Source: Bradyrhizobium guangzhouense (GTDB lineage: Bacteria > Pseudomonadota > Alphaproteobacteria > Rhizobiales > Xanthobacteraceae). Taken from it: DNA of 64,000 nt. A program made the translations under genes and the position numbers. The stretch lies in the NCBI RefSeq assembly GCF_004114955.1, contig NZ_CP030053.1, positions 3,782,001-3,846,000 on the forward strand, read 5' to 3'. Positions 36,440-44,843 of the stretch are shown here, piece after piece; position 1 is the first letter of the stretch, and every line of letters begins with the position of its first letter. The notes beneath the pieces were generated by a model. That model made no database searches. It was not told the DNA's origin and saw nothing but the letters and a program-made list of their open reading frames with translations.

Positions 36440-37048
36440 ATGGGCGGCAGCGACGCACGCGCCCTCTCCCGCTCGCTGCTCGATTTGTGCCGGATGCGCA
36501 AGCTGACGATTGCGACCGCCGAGTCCTGCACCGGCGGCCTCGTGGCCGGCGCGCTGACCGACATCCCCGGCTCGTCCGACGTCATCGACCGCGGCTTCGT
36601 CACCTATTCCAATGATGCCAAGCGCGCGATGCTCGGCGTCGAGGCAACCACGCTCGCCAATTTCGGGGCCGTCAGCAAGGAGACCGCAACCGCAATGGCG
36701 GTCGGCGCACTCGAACGCGCGGATGTCGATCTTGCCGTTGCCATCACGGGCATCGCGGGCCCTGGCGGCGCCACGCCGGGCAAGCCGGTCGGCCTCGTCC
36801 ATTTCGCCGCCGCTGCGCGCGACGGCCGCATCATCCATCGCGAGCAACGTTTTGGCGCGATCGGCCGCACCGCGGTGCGCCAGCGCTCGGTGGTCGAGGC
36901 GCTGCGCATGCTGATGGAGCTCGCCCGCGGCCCGCAAGCTGCCGCCAAGCCGCAACGCGCCGCCGCGAGCCGCCTGCGTCCCCGCGTCACGCGCACGCCG
37001 CGCCGCCATGCGGCAAAGCGCCGGCCGCCACGGTCGCCGCGGGGGTGA
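36440..37048 (+). CDS. pncC: CinA C-terminal domain protein (nicotinamide-nucleotide amidase)
   Basis: A 202-residue protein equal to the C-terminal domain of CinA. The catalytic segment is TIATAESCTGGLVAGALTD with the nucleophilic Ser, followed by YSNDAKRAMLGV, VSKETATAMA and AITGIAGPGG. It converts nicotinamide mononucleotide to nicotinate mononucleotide in NAD salvage. It starts 4 bases after the ispDF stop, so it is probably co-transcribed. The last 45 residues are Arg/Pro/Ala-rich and may bind nucleic acid or be disordered. Confidence 0.9.
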   Translation: MGGSDARALSRSLLDLCRMRKLTIATAESCTGGLVAGALTDIPGSSDVIDRGFVTYSNDAKRAMLGVEATTLANFGAVSKETATAMAVGALERADVDLAVAITGIAGPGGATPGKPVGLVHFAAAARDGRIIHREQRFGAIGRTAVRQRSVVEALRMLMELARGPQAAAKPQRAAASRLRPRVTRTPRRHAAKRRPPRSPRG

Positions 37049-37190
37049 CCGCACCCCGCGCTGTCGCGCGCAACGCGCGTTGCGGGACTGCGCGTCCTGA
37101 TTGCTTTTCAAATTGCACGCAAATTTGTCGAAATCGATCGCGATGTGCGATGCAATGATGCGACTAAAACGTCGTAACGCTCAAGCGATC

Positions 37191-37214
37191 TTGCGCCGGA
37201 AAATATTGGCGCAA
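37191..37214. promoter_or_regulatory. Inverted repeat upstream of the oxidase operon
   Basis: TTGCGCC at 37191-37197 and GGCGCAA at 37208-37214 form a perfect 7-base inverted repeat with an AT-rich 10-base centre. It lies 61-84 bases before the first cytochrome gene and so sits in its likely promoter. It does not match the FixK/FNR box. The binding protein is unknown. Confidence 0.45.
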
Positions 37215-37274
37215 TAATGCCGCTCTACGTTGTGATCCGGAATCAACCGGACCAGCATTGTGGAGGGCGACGAA

Positions 37275-37982
37275 GTGTTCGCTCGCGCCGCGGCTTCGGC
37301 CGCACTTGTTGTCACTTTGGCCGCCTTTGATGGTGCGGCCGCGCAAACGGCGAGTCAGCCGCCCGATACGATGGCGGCGCGGGTGGAAGCCTGCACGCCC
37401 TGCCACGGCAACAAGGGCGAAGGCACCAGCGATGTCTATTTCCCGCGCCTCGCCGGCAAGCCGTCGGGCTATCTCTACAATCAGCTGCTTGCTTTCAAGA
37501 GCGGCCGGCGGAAGTACCCGCCGATGAATTACCTGCTGGAATTCCTCACCGATCCGTACCTGCAGCAAATGGCGGAGTATTTCGCCGATCAGCATCCGCC
37601 TTTGCCGCCCGTCGCAGCCAACGATGCGAGCCAGGAGGTGCTGCAGCGCGGTCAGCTCCTGGTGTCGCGCGGTGACCCTCAGCGCCAGATACCGGCTTGC
37701 GGGAGCTGCCACGGACCGGCCTTGACCGGAATGGAGCCGGGAATTCCGGGCCTGCTCGGACTGCGGCCGAACTACATCAGCGCGCAATTGGGGGCGTGGC
37801 GCTATGGCACCCGCACCGCGAAAGCGCCGGACTGCATGCAGCAGGTCGCTGCCCGGCTGACCGAGGAGGACGTCACGGCAGTGGCGGCATGGCTTGCAAG
37901 CCGACAGGCCCCGGTGAACCTTGCTCCGGTACCCAAGGGCACCTACGTGCTGCCATTCGCCTGCGGCAGTGAAGGGGATTGA
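37275..37982 (+). CDS. Dihaem cytochrome c, first gene of oxidase operon
   Basis: A 235-residue exported protein with a signal peptide ending near AAAQ. Two CxxCH motifs are seen: CTPCHG at 40-44 and CGSCHG near residue 140. Each opens a class I cytochrome domain, the tandem layout of cytochrome c4-like proteins, which deliver electrons to terminal oxidases. The GTG at 37275 is chosen because GGAGGG lies 6 bases upstream and the signal peptide begins there; a GTG at 37260 would lack a ribosome site. The next gene starts 10 bases after its stop. Confidence 0.85.
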   Translation: MFARAAASAALVVTLAAFDGAAAQTASQPPDTMAARVEACTPCHGNKGEGTSDVYFPRLAGKPSGYLYNQLLAFKSGRRKYPPMNYLLEFLTDPYLQQMAEYFADQHPPLPPVAANDASQEVLQRGQLLVSRGDPQRQIPACGSCHGPALTGMEPGIPGLLGLRPNYISAQLGAWRYGTRTAKAPDCMQQVAARLTEEDVTAVAAWLASRQAPVNLAPVPKGTYVLPFACGSEGD

Positions 37983-37992
37983 GGAGATGGGG

Positions 37993-39243
37993 ATGCGTTG
38001 GTGCTCACCAATCCTTGGCGCCTGGCTGTTGCTCCTGGCCGTTTCGACCGCCGAGGCCCAGCAGGTCGACCCCGCCGGCAGCAACATCATCGCGCGCGGC
38101 GAATATCTGGCCCGCGCCGGCGATTGCATCGCCTGCCACACCGCGCCGGAGGGCCGAACATTCGCCGGCGCGCGCGCCATGCCGACACCGTTCGGGACTC
38201 TGTATTCGTCCAACATCACGCCGGACCGGGAGACCGGGATTGGCAAATGGACCGCGGAGGACTTTTACAAGTCGATGCATTACGGCCGCTTTCCCGACGG
38301 CGGACTGATGTATCCGGCAATGCCTTTCGCGTCCTACACCAAGGTTACACGCGCCGACACCGATGCGATCTTCGCCTATTTGAAGTCGATCCCGCCCGTG
38401 AACCAACGAAACCGCGAGCATGATCTGCGCTTCCCCTATGACAATCGCCAGCTCATCCTCGGCTGGCGCACGCTGTTCTTCAGCGAGGGCGAATTCAAGC
38501 CCGATCCGAGCAAATCGGCCGAATGGAATCGCGGCGCCTATCTGGTCGAAGGCCTCGGCCATTGCGGCATGTGCCACTCGCCGATCAATGCGCTCGGCGG
38601 CACCTCGCAGTCCGACGCCTTCAAGGGCGGCCTGATCCCGATGCAGAACTGGTACGCGCCCTCGCTGACCTCCAATCGCGAGGCAGGTCTCGGCGACTGG
38701 AGCATCAAGGACATCACCGACCTGCTCCAGACCGGCGTCTCAGCACGTGGCGTGGTTTACGGCCCGATGGCCGAGGTCGTGCACAACAGCCTGCAATATC
38801 TCAATGACGAAGACACCAGGGCGATGGCGGTGTACCTCAAGGGCATCGCCGAAGGCTCGTCACCGCCGCCGGCAAGCACGGTGCTCCCGAACACCGAGAG
38901 CAGCCTGCTGATCAGCCTCGGCAAGACCGTCTACGACAAGAATTGCGCCAGTTGTCACGGCACCCAGGGCGAAGGAAAGCCGCCGCACTGGCCACCGCTC
39001 GCCAACAATCAGTCGATCGAGATGCAGTCCGCGGTCAATCCGATCCGCATGGTGCTCAATGGCGGCTATCCGCCCGGCACCAAGGGCAATCCGATGCCCT
39101 ACGGCATGCCGCCCTTCGCCGGTCTCCTCTCCGACAACGAGGTCGCGGCCGTCGTTTCCTACATCCGCACGGCCTGGGGCAATCGCGGCACGCCGGTGTC
39201 GGCGCGCGAGGCCAATGACCTGCGCTCCGCTCCGTTGAACTGA
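37993..39243 (+). CDS. Trihaem cytochrome c (dehydrogenase-subunit type)
   Basis: A 416-residue exported protein with a signal peptide ending near AEAQ. Three haem motifs, CIACH, CGMCH and CASCH, are spaced as in the trihaem subunit of membrane-bound alcohol and gluconate dehydrogenases (ITPDRETGIGKWTAEDFYKS and YLVEGLGHCGMCHSP are typical). No dehydrogenase gene is adjacent, so here it probably feeds the oxidase encoded downstream. GAGGAG lies 6 bases before the ATG at 37993; an ATG at 37987 is a close alternative. Confidence 0.85.
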   Translation: MRWCSPILGAWLLLLAVSTAEAQQVDPAGSNIIARGEYLARAGDCIACHTAPEGRTFAGARAMPTPFGTLYSSNITPDRETGIGKWTAEDFYKSMHYGRFPDGGLMYPAMPFASYTKVTRADTDAIFAYLKSIPPVNQRNREHDLRFPYDNRQLILGWRTLFFSEGEFKPDPSKSAEWNRGAYLVEGLGHCGMCHSPINALGGTSQSDAFKGGLIPMQNWYAPSLTSNREAGLGDWSIKDITDLLQTGVSARGVVYGPMAEVVHNSLQYLNDEDTRAMAVYLKGIAEGSSPPPASTVLPNTESSLLISLGKTVYDKNCASCHGTQGEGKPPHWPPLANNQSIEMQSAVNPIRMVLNGGYPPGTKGNPMPYGMPPFAGLLSDNEVAAVVSYIRTAWGNRGTPVSAREANDLRSAPLN

Positions 39244-39252
39244 GGATCCGCC

Positions 39253-39429
39253 ATGTTCAATTCCGATCCTCCGACAAGCCCGGCCGCCGCCGACGAGGCC
39301 GTTGAGGAAATCGTTGCGCAGGGGCCGTCAGGCGCCATCGTGCTGGCCGGCATAGCCACGGCCTGCGTGGTCGCGATGTGGCTCGCCTTCTATCTGTTCG
39401 TCTTCCTGCCGCGCGGGCCGCTGCAATGA
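39253..39429 (+). CDS. Small one-span subunit of ba3-like oxidase (subunit IIa)
   Basis: A 58-residue protein starting MFNSDPPTSPAAADEAVEEI with a single membrane helix (IVLAGIATACVVAMWLAFYL) and a short PRGPLQ tail. In ba3-type oxidases a small subunit IIa supplies the helix missing from subunit II. The size, the single helix and the position directly before subunit II all fit. The stop overlaps the ATG of subunit II (ATGA). GAGGATCC lies before the start. Confidence 0.7.
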   Translation: MFNSDPPTSPAAADEAVEEIVAQGPSGAIVLAGIATACVVAMWLAFYLFVFLPRGPLQ

Positions 39430-39992
39430 GCGCAGAGCAAGCCCACGGCAGCAGCGTCGAGGTCGCCGCCCGCGCCGAACGGCGCTGGGCCGCGATCGCC
39501 GTCATCATCATCGTCGGCATGGCACTTCTCGCAGCTTTCGCCGGCATCCATCAGGCGACCATGCCGCAGCCGCGCGTCGAGACCACCGATCCCTCGCGGA
39601 TTCATCTGTCCGGTGAATTCGTCGAGAGCAATCTCGGCAGTGTGCTGGAGGATAACGGCAATGTCACCGTGCGCGCGATCGGCCAGCAATATTCGTTCAC
39701 GCCGGCGTGCATCGTGGTGCCCGTGGATACGCCGATCACGCTGCGCGCCACCAGCGCCGACGTCGTCCACGGCATCCTGATCCAGGGCACGAATATCAAC
39801 ACCATGCTGGTGCCCGGCTACATTTCCGAGCAGCTCATGCGCTTCACGCGGACCGGCGACTATCTGATGCCCTGCCAGGAGTTCTGCTCCTTCGGCCATG
39901 AGGGCATGTGGGGCAAGGTCAAGGTGATCGACAAGACCGAATTCGCAAGCCGCGCGAAGACCGGCGGGAGGCTGAGCTGTGTTGGCCAATAG
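39426..39992 (+). CDS. Cytochrome c oxidase subunit II (ba3-like)
   Basis: A 188-residue subunit with one N-terminal membrane helix (IAVIIIVGMALLAAFAGI) and a periplasmic cupredoxin domain. The CuA ligands are present: His in VVHGILIQG and the set CQEFCSFGHEGMWG with two Cys, Glu carbonyl, His and Met. Subunit II of aa3 oxidases has two helices, so the single helix supports a ba3-like type. It receives electrons from cytochrome c. It overlaps the small subunit gene by 4 bases and the subunit I gene by 14 bases. Confidence 0.9.
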   Translation: MSAEQAHGSSVEVAARAERRWAAIAVIIIVGMALLAAFAGIHQATMPQPRVETTDPSRIHLSGEFVESNLGSVLEDNGNVTVRAIGQQYSFTPACIVVPVDTPITLRATSADVVHGILIQGTNINTMLVPGYISEQLMRFTRTGDYLMPCQEFCSFGHEGMWGKVKVIDKTEFASRAKTGGRLSCVGQ

Positions 39993-41601
39993 AAAGCTCA
40001 TCCTCGCCCATTTCTGGCTGGCCTTCGCCGTGTTCGGCGTCGCGCTGACTCTCGGCGCCTGGCAGATGTTCATTCGCAGCCCGCTCGGCACCTGGCTCTC
40101 CAACCCCGAGCTCTATTACCGCTCGCTGACCGCGCATGGCACGGTCATGGGCTATGTCTTCCCGACCCTGGTCGCGATGGGATTTGGTTATGCCATCAGC
40201 GAGTCCGCGCTGGAGCAGCGCCTGGTCGGCGTGCGCTGGGCCTGGACCGGGTTCTGGCTGATCGTCGCCGGCAGCGTCATGGCGGTGATCCCGATCGCGC
40301 TCGGGCGCGCCTCGGTACTCTACACATTCTATCCGCCGCTGATCGGCAACGTGTTCTACTATCTCGGCGTGGTGCTGGTCGTCGTCGGCTCCTGGATCTG
40401 GGTCGGCTTGATGTCGATCAATCTGCGCGTCTGGCGCAAGGCCCATCCCGGCGCGCCGGTGCCGCTGGCGATGTTCGCCAATGTCGCGGGCTCTTATCTG
40501 TGGGCCTGGACCGCGGTCGGCGCTGCGCTCGAGCTACTGCTGCAGATCATCCCGGTGGCGGCGGGTCTGAAGAACACCATCGATGCGGGTCTTGCCCGCA
40601 TCTTCTTCTCCTGGACGTTGCACGCCATCGTCTATTTCTGGCTGATGCCGACCTATATCGCCTATTACACCATCGTGCCGCGCGCGATCGGCGGCCGGGT
40701 CTATTCCGACACCATGGCGCGGATCTCCTTCATCCTGTTCCTGGTGGTGGCGATGCCGATCGGCATGCACCACACGTTTGCCGATCCGCAAGTCGGTGCC
40801 GGTTTCAAATTCATCCATTCGGCCTTCACGGCACTGGTCGCACTGCCGACGCTGCTGACCGTGTTCACGATCTGCGCCTCGGTCGAGATCGCGGCGCGCC
40901 TGCGCGGCGGCCGCGGCCTGTTCGGCTGGATCGGGACCCTGCCCTGGGACAATCCGATGATGCTGGCGCTGGCGTTTTCGTTCGTCATGCTTGGCTTCGG
41001 CGGCGCCGGCGGCCTCATCAACATGAGCTATCAGCTCGATGCGTCCATCCACAACACGCAATGGATCACCGGCCATTTCCACCTGATCTTCGGCGGCGCC
41101 ATCGTCATCATGTATTTTGCGATCGCCTATGACCTGTGGCCGCATCTGACCGGCCGCGAGCTGGTCGATGTCAGGCTGATCCGCACCCAGCTCTGGCTGT
41201 GGTTCATCGGCATGATCGTGACCACCTTCCCGTGGCACTGGGTCGGCATTCTGGGCATGCCGCGCCGAATGGCCTATTTCGACTTCGGCGATCCCGCGAT
41301 CGCGCCGCAGGCGCTGTCCGTCACCCTGTCCGCAATCGGCGGCTTCATTCTGCTGACCTCGGGCATTCTCTTCCTGGTCATCCTGGCCCGCGGCATGCGC
41401 GGGCCGCAGGTTGACGCCGGTGCCTATCGCTTCGCCTCAGCCGTGCACCAACCCACGACGGTGCCGGTCGCGCTCAACACCCATGCACTATGGGTGGCGC
41501 TGATGATCGCGCTCACCATCACCAATTACGGCTACCCGATCCTCAACCTCGCGACATCTGCGGGAACGTCGGTGCCGGCCGTCTATGTCGGAGCGCAGTG
41601 A
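39979..41601 (+). CDS. Cytochrome c oxidase subunit I (ba3-like)
   Basis: A 540-residue membrane protein with about 13 hydrophobic segments. Haem and CuB ligands are visible: His in LTAHGTVMGYVF, His in WTLHAIVYFWLMP, the pair in MPIGMHHTFADP and the pair in GHFHLIFGG. The HPEVY motif of aa3 oxidases is replaced by HAIVY, and the K-channel differs, as in B-family oxidases. It reduces oxygen to water and pumps protons. The GTG start lies inside the end of subunit II with GGGAGG upstream. High oxygen affinity is expected for this family but cannot be read from sequence. Confidence 0.92.
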   Translation: MLANRKLILAHFWLAFAVFGVALTLGAWQMFIRSPLGTWLSNPELYYRSLTAHGTVMGYVFPTLVAMGFGYAISESALEQRLVGVRWAWTGFWLIVAGSVMAVIPIALGRASVLYTFYPPLIGNVFYYLGVVLVVVGSWIWVGLMSINLRVWRKAHPGAPVPLAMFANVAGSYLWAWTAVGAALELLLQIIPVAAGLKNTIDAGLARIFFSWTLHAIVYFWLMPTYIAYYTIVPRAIGGRVYSDTMARISFILFLVVAMPIGMHHTFADPQVGAGFKFIHSAFTALVALPTLLTVFTICASVEIAARLRGGRGLFGWIGTLPWDNPMMLALAFSFVMLGFGGAGGLINMSYQLDASIHNTQWITGHFHLIFGGAIVIMYFAIAYDLWPHLTGRELVDVRLIRTQLWLWFIGMIVTTFPWHWVGILGMPRRMAYFDFGDPAIAPQALSVTLSAIGGFILLTSGILFLVILARGMRGPQVDAGAYRFASAVHQPTTVPVALNTHALWVALMIALTITNYGYPILNLATSAGTSVPAVYVGAQ

Positions 41602-42416
41602 TGAGCACGCGCGATCTCTTCAGCTTTCAAAATCGCCACTTCAAGACCGCCGTCGGCGTCACCGCCGCGATCCTGATCGTGACGGCAATTGCCGGTTTCG
41701 TCGTGCTGCCCTTCGCACAGCCCTGGATCCAGTTCGCCAACGTCTGGGATGCGATTTGCAGCGCCGCAGGCGTGGTGCAGCGGACCGCAAGCGTTACAGC
41801 GCCCGAACAGACGAAACGCTTGTCCGAGGTCGTGCTGACCTCGCGCACGCTGGCGCGTCCGAGCCAGGAGGCGATCGGTCGCGGCGCAACGCTGGCGCAG
41901 CGCTGCGCGATCTGCCACGGCCCGACCGGCATCAGCCGCGCGGATTCGCCGAACCTCGCAGGCCAATATGCCGCGGTGATCTACAAGGAGCTGCACGATT
42001 TCCGTTCCGGCGCGCGCAGCAATGCCGTGATGTCGCCGTTCGCCGTCAACCTGACCGACGACGAAATTGCCGATCTATCAAACTATTACGCCTATCTGCC
42101 ACGGCTGCCGGCCTACCATCCGACGCCGCAACTGCCCAAGCCCAACATCGTCATCTATGGCGCGCCAATGCGCGGCATCGCGCCCTGCGGCGCTTGCCAT
42201 GGCAGCCTCGACAACAAGACCGGCAGCCCATGGCTGGAGGGACAGTCGGAGGCCTACATGAAGGCACAGCTCCAGGCATTTGCCGAAGGCGAGCGCCGCA
42301 ATGACATCAGCCAGCAGATGCGCAACATCGCCCGCGCCATGACGCCGCAGGAGATCGAGGCGGCCGCCGCGTATTACGCCTCGCAGCCGCCCGACATCGT
42401 GAAGGCAGTGGATTGA
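41601..42416 (+). CDS. Membrane-anchored dihaem cytochrome c, last gene of oxidase operon
   Basis: A 271-residue protein with an N-terminal membrane anchor (TAVGVTAAILIVTAIAGFVV) and two haem motifs, CAICHG and CGACHG, each in a cytochrome c domain (cytochrome c4-like). The ATG shares one base with the subunit I stop (TGATG). A tethered dihaem cytochrome next to subunits I and II is probably the direct electron donor. It ends the operon; a palindromic repeat follows. Confidence 0.87.
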   Translation: MSTRDLFSFQNRHFKTAVGVTAAILIVTAIAGFVVLPFAQPWIQFANVWDAICSAAGVVQRTASVTAPEQTKRLSEVVLTSRTLARPSQEAIGRGATLAQRCAICHGPTGISRADSPNLAGQYAAVIYKELHDFRSGARSNAVMSPFAVNLTDDEIADLSNYYAYLPRLPAYHPTPQLPKPNIVIYGAPMRGIAPCGACHGSLDNKTGSPWLEGQSEAYMKAQLQAFAEGERRNDISQQMRNIARAMTPQEIEAAAAYYASQPPDIVKAVD

Positions 42417-42425
42417 AGAAGGTTT

Positions 42426-42561
42426 CGTGCCCCGGACGCAGCGCAGCGCTCCTTCAGCGGTGCGCTGCAGAGCCGGGGCTCATCTCTCCGAGGCGTTCGT
42501 GCTGCGTGGGTCCCGGCTCTGCGCCGCAAAGCTGAGAACGATGCAGCGCGTCCGGGACACG
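42426..42561. repeat. Two-armed palindromic intergenic repeat
   Basis: The outer arms CGTGCCCCGGACGC (42426-42439) and GCGTCCGGGACACG (42548-42561) pair with one mismatch. Inside, GCAGAGCCGGG (42467-42477) pairs perfectly with CCCGGCTCTGC (42512-42522). The element fills the gap between the convergent oxidase operon and ratA. This GC-rich nested form is a dispersed repeat type I associate with Bradyrhizobium. Confidence 0.65.
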
Positions 42562-42569
42562 AGAGTTAC

Positions 42570-43052
42570 CTACGACGACGCGAGCTTCGGCCGGCCGTAG
42601 ATCGCATCCGCCCGTTTTTCGAACGCGGTGGAAAACCGCGCGAAGGCAGCGTCGAACATCGAGCCCATCAGCATGGCCAGCATGCGGCTCTTGAACTCAT
42701 AGGCGAGGAAGAAGCCGACGTCGCAGACGTCATTGCCGTCCTGCTGGCCTTTCGGCTCGAACGTCCAGCGGTTTTCCAGATTACTGAACGGACCTTGCAG
42801 ATATTCGACCAGAATCTTCAAGTTGGCGCGATCGAGCGTGACCCGGCTGGTGAAGGACTCCTTGACCAGCTTGAAGGACACCGTCATGTCGGCGACCAGC
42901 ACCTCGGTGCCATCGGGCTTGGCCATGCGCTGGCGGATCTTCAGCGCGCTGCACAGCGGCACGAACTCCGGGTAGCGCTCGACGTCGGCGACCAGATCAA
43001 ACATCTCGGATGCGCTGTGGTTGACACGGCGCTTGCTCGAAAATCGGGGCAT
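42570..43052 (-). CDS. ratA: RatA/COQ10 START-domain protein
   Basis: A 160-residue protein with a single START-like fold. The N-terminal FSSKRRVNHSASEMFDLVAD and VERYPEFVPLCSALKI are the family signature, and the C-terminal helix is FDAAFARFSTAFEKRADAIY. Members bind ubiquinone (COQ10 type) or were described as the RatA inhibitor of ribosome subunit joining in E. coli; which applies here is open. It follows lipA by 6 bases, a usual pairing in alphaproteobacteria. Confidence 0.87.
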   Translation of the reverse strand: MPRFSSKRRVNHSASEMFDLVADVERYPEFVPLCSALKIRQRMAKPDGTEVLVADMTVSFKLVKESFTSRVTLDRANLKILVEYLQGPFSNLENRWTFEPKGQQDGNDVCDVGFFLAYEFKSRMLAMLMGSMFDAAFARFSTAFEKRADAIYGRPKLASS

Positions 43053-43058
43053 ATCGGT

Positions 43059-44015
43059 TCAGCGCGCGGTCGCGGCCCGCGCGGCCTTCAGTCTCGCAAA
43101 ATCCTCACCGGCGTGATGCGACGAGCGGGTCAGCGGGCTCGCCGACACCATCAGGAAGCCCTTGGTGTACGCGACCTTTTCGTAAGACGAAAACTCGTCC
43201 GGCGGCACGTAGCGCATCACGGCGTGATGCTTGCGGGTCGGCTGGAGATATTGACCGATGGTCAGGAAATCGACGTCGGCAGAGCGAAGATCGTCCATCA
43301 CCTGCTGCACTTCGTGGCGCTCCTCGCCGAGGCCGACCATGATGCCGGACTTGGTGAAGATGGCGGGATCGAGCTCCTTGACCCGCTGCAGCAGCCGGAT
43401 CGAGTGGAAATAGCGCGCGCCTGGCCGCACCGTGAGATAGCGCGACGGCACCGTCTCGAGATTGTGGTTGAAGACGTCGGGCCGCGCGGCGACGACGACT
43501 TCCAGCGCGCCCTCCTTGCGCAGGAAGTCCGGCGTCAGGATCTCGATCGTCGTCGAGGGACAGGCAGCGCGGATCGCGCGGATGGTGTGAGCAAAGTGCT
43601 CGGCGCCGCCGTCGGCGAGATCGTCGCGGTCGACCGAGGTGATGACGACGTGGGCGAGACCCAGCTTGGCGACGGCCTCGGCGACGTTCTGCGGCTCGGC
43701 CGCATCCAGCGCATTGGGCAGGCCGGTCTTGACGTTGCAGAAGGCGCAGGCCCGGGTGCAGGTGTCACCCATGATCATGAAGGTCGCGTGCTTCTTGTCC
43801 CAGCACTCGCCGATGTTCGGGCAGCCTGCCTCCTCGCACACCGTGTGCAGGCCGTTGGCGCGCACGATGTTGCGGGTGTCGGCATAGCCGCGGGTGTTGG
43901 GCGCGCGCACGCGGATCCAGTCCGGCTTCGGCGGCGAAGCGGAATCGGGGCGGTTCACCTTTTCGGGGTGGCGCGGGCGCAGCGGGTTCGTGATGGTATC
44001 GACAATAACGACCAT
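43059..44015 (-). CDS. lipA: Lipoyl synthase
   Basis: A 318-residue radical SAM enzyme that inserts two sulfurs into octanoyl chains on lipoyl domains. The auxiliary cluster cysteines are in [13 protein letters not shown], and the radical SAM cluster is [10 protein letters not shown] (CxxxCxxC). The C-terminal [10 protein letters not shown] contains the Ser ligand of the auxiliary cluster. Length is normal. It is the first gene of the lipA-ratA pair and divergent from the glycosylase gene. Confidence 0.96.
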   Translation of the reverse strand: MVVIVDTITNPLRPRHPEKVNRPDSASPPKPDWIRVRAPNTRGYADTRNIVRANGLHTVCEEAGCPNIGECWDKKHATFMIMGDTCTRACAFCNVKTGLPNALDAAEPQNVAEAVAKLGLAHVVITSVDRDDLADGGAEHFAHTIRAIRAACPSTTIEILTPDFLRKEGALEVVVAARPDVFNHNLETVPSRYLTVRPGARYFHSIRLLQRVKELDPAIFTKSGIMVGLGEERHEVQQVMDDLRSADVDFLTIGQYLQPTRKHHAVMRYVPPDEFSSYEKVAYTKGFLMVSASPLTRSSHHAGEDFARLKAARAATAR

Positions 44016-44145
44016 GATCTGTCCGGTCTGTTCAGGTCCTACCTAGTCGGTCTGGCTGTCTGCCGCAACCCGGCTCGCGCCGCTTCAGGGAACATGGCAG
44101 ATATGGGCAATATCCTGCTCTGTTCTCAGGCGATTCTCACCTCGA

Positions 44146-44748
44146 ATGGCTCCAGTCTCGAAGACTTCCACGCCCCGGCTCGGCAAGGCCCTGAAGCGCA
44201 GCTTTTTCGACCGCGACGTCCGCGAGGTCGCGCGCGATCTGATCGGGGCGACCATGCTGGTCGACGGCGTCGGCGGCATCATCGTCGAGGTCGAGGCCTA
44301 TCATCATACCGAGCCGGCGGCGCACTCCTACAACGGTCCGACGCCGCGGAACCAGATCATGTTCGGCCCGCCCGGCTTTGCCTATGTGTACCGCTCCTAC
44401 GGCATCCATTGGTGCGTCAACTTCGTCTGCGAAGAGGCGGGCTCGGCCAGCGCCGTGTTGATCCGCGCGCTGGAGCCGACCCATGGCCTCGCCGCGATGC
44501 GCCGCCGCCGCCATCTCCAGGAGGTGCACGCGCTGTGCTCGGGCCCGGGCAAGCTGACCGAGGCCCTCGGCATCACCATTGCGCACAACACCCTGCCGCT
44601 AGACCGACCGCCGATCGCACTGCATGCACGGACGGAGGATGTCGAGGTCGCGACCGGCATCCGGATCGGCATCACCAAGGCGGTCGAGCTGCCCTGGCGC
44701 TATGGCGTCAGAGGCTCGAAGTTTCTGAGCAAGCCGTTTCCGAAGTGA
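44146..44748 (+). CDS. DNA-3-methyladenine glycosylase (AAG/MPG type)
   Basis: A 200-residue base-excision repair enzyme of the mammalian-type AAG family. Signature segments are [33 protein letters not shown] with the catalytic Glu, then [20 protein letters not shown] with the Tyr residues that intercalate and stack on the flipped base, and [14 protein letters not shown]. It removes alkylated purines. It has its own promoter region of 130 bases shared with divergent lipA, and a palindromic repeat follows the stop. Confidence 0.9.
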   Translation: MAPVSKTSTPRLGKALKRSFFDRDVREVARDLIGATMLVDGVGGIIVEVEAYHHTEPAAHSYNGPTPRNQIMFGPPGFAYVYRSYGIHWCVNFVCEEAGSASAVLIRALEPTHGLAAMRRRRHLQEVHALCSGPGKLTEALGITIAHNTLPLDRPPIALHARTEDVEVATGIRIGITKAVELPWRYGVRGSKFLSKPFPK

Positions 44749-44752
44749 TCAT

Positions 44753-44834
44753 CGTCATTCCGGGGCGGCTCGAAGAGCCGAACCCGGAATTTCGAGATTC
44801 CGGATTCGATGCTTCGCATCGCTCCGGAATGACG
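44753..44834. repeat. Cloverleaf-like palindromic repeat
   Basis: The outer arms CGTCATTCCGG (44753-44763) and CCGGAATGACG (44824-44834) pair perfectly. Three inner hairpins follow in order: GGCT/AGCC, CCGGAAT/ATTCCGG (44784-44803) and GATGC/GCATC. The element sits between the convergent glycosylase and valS genes. It is another dispersed repeat family of the Bradyrhizobium type, distinct in sequence from the others in this window. Confidence 0.7.
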
Positions 44835-44843
44835 GTGGTGGGG

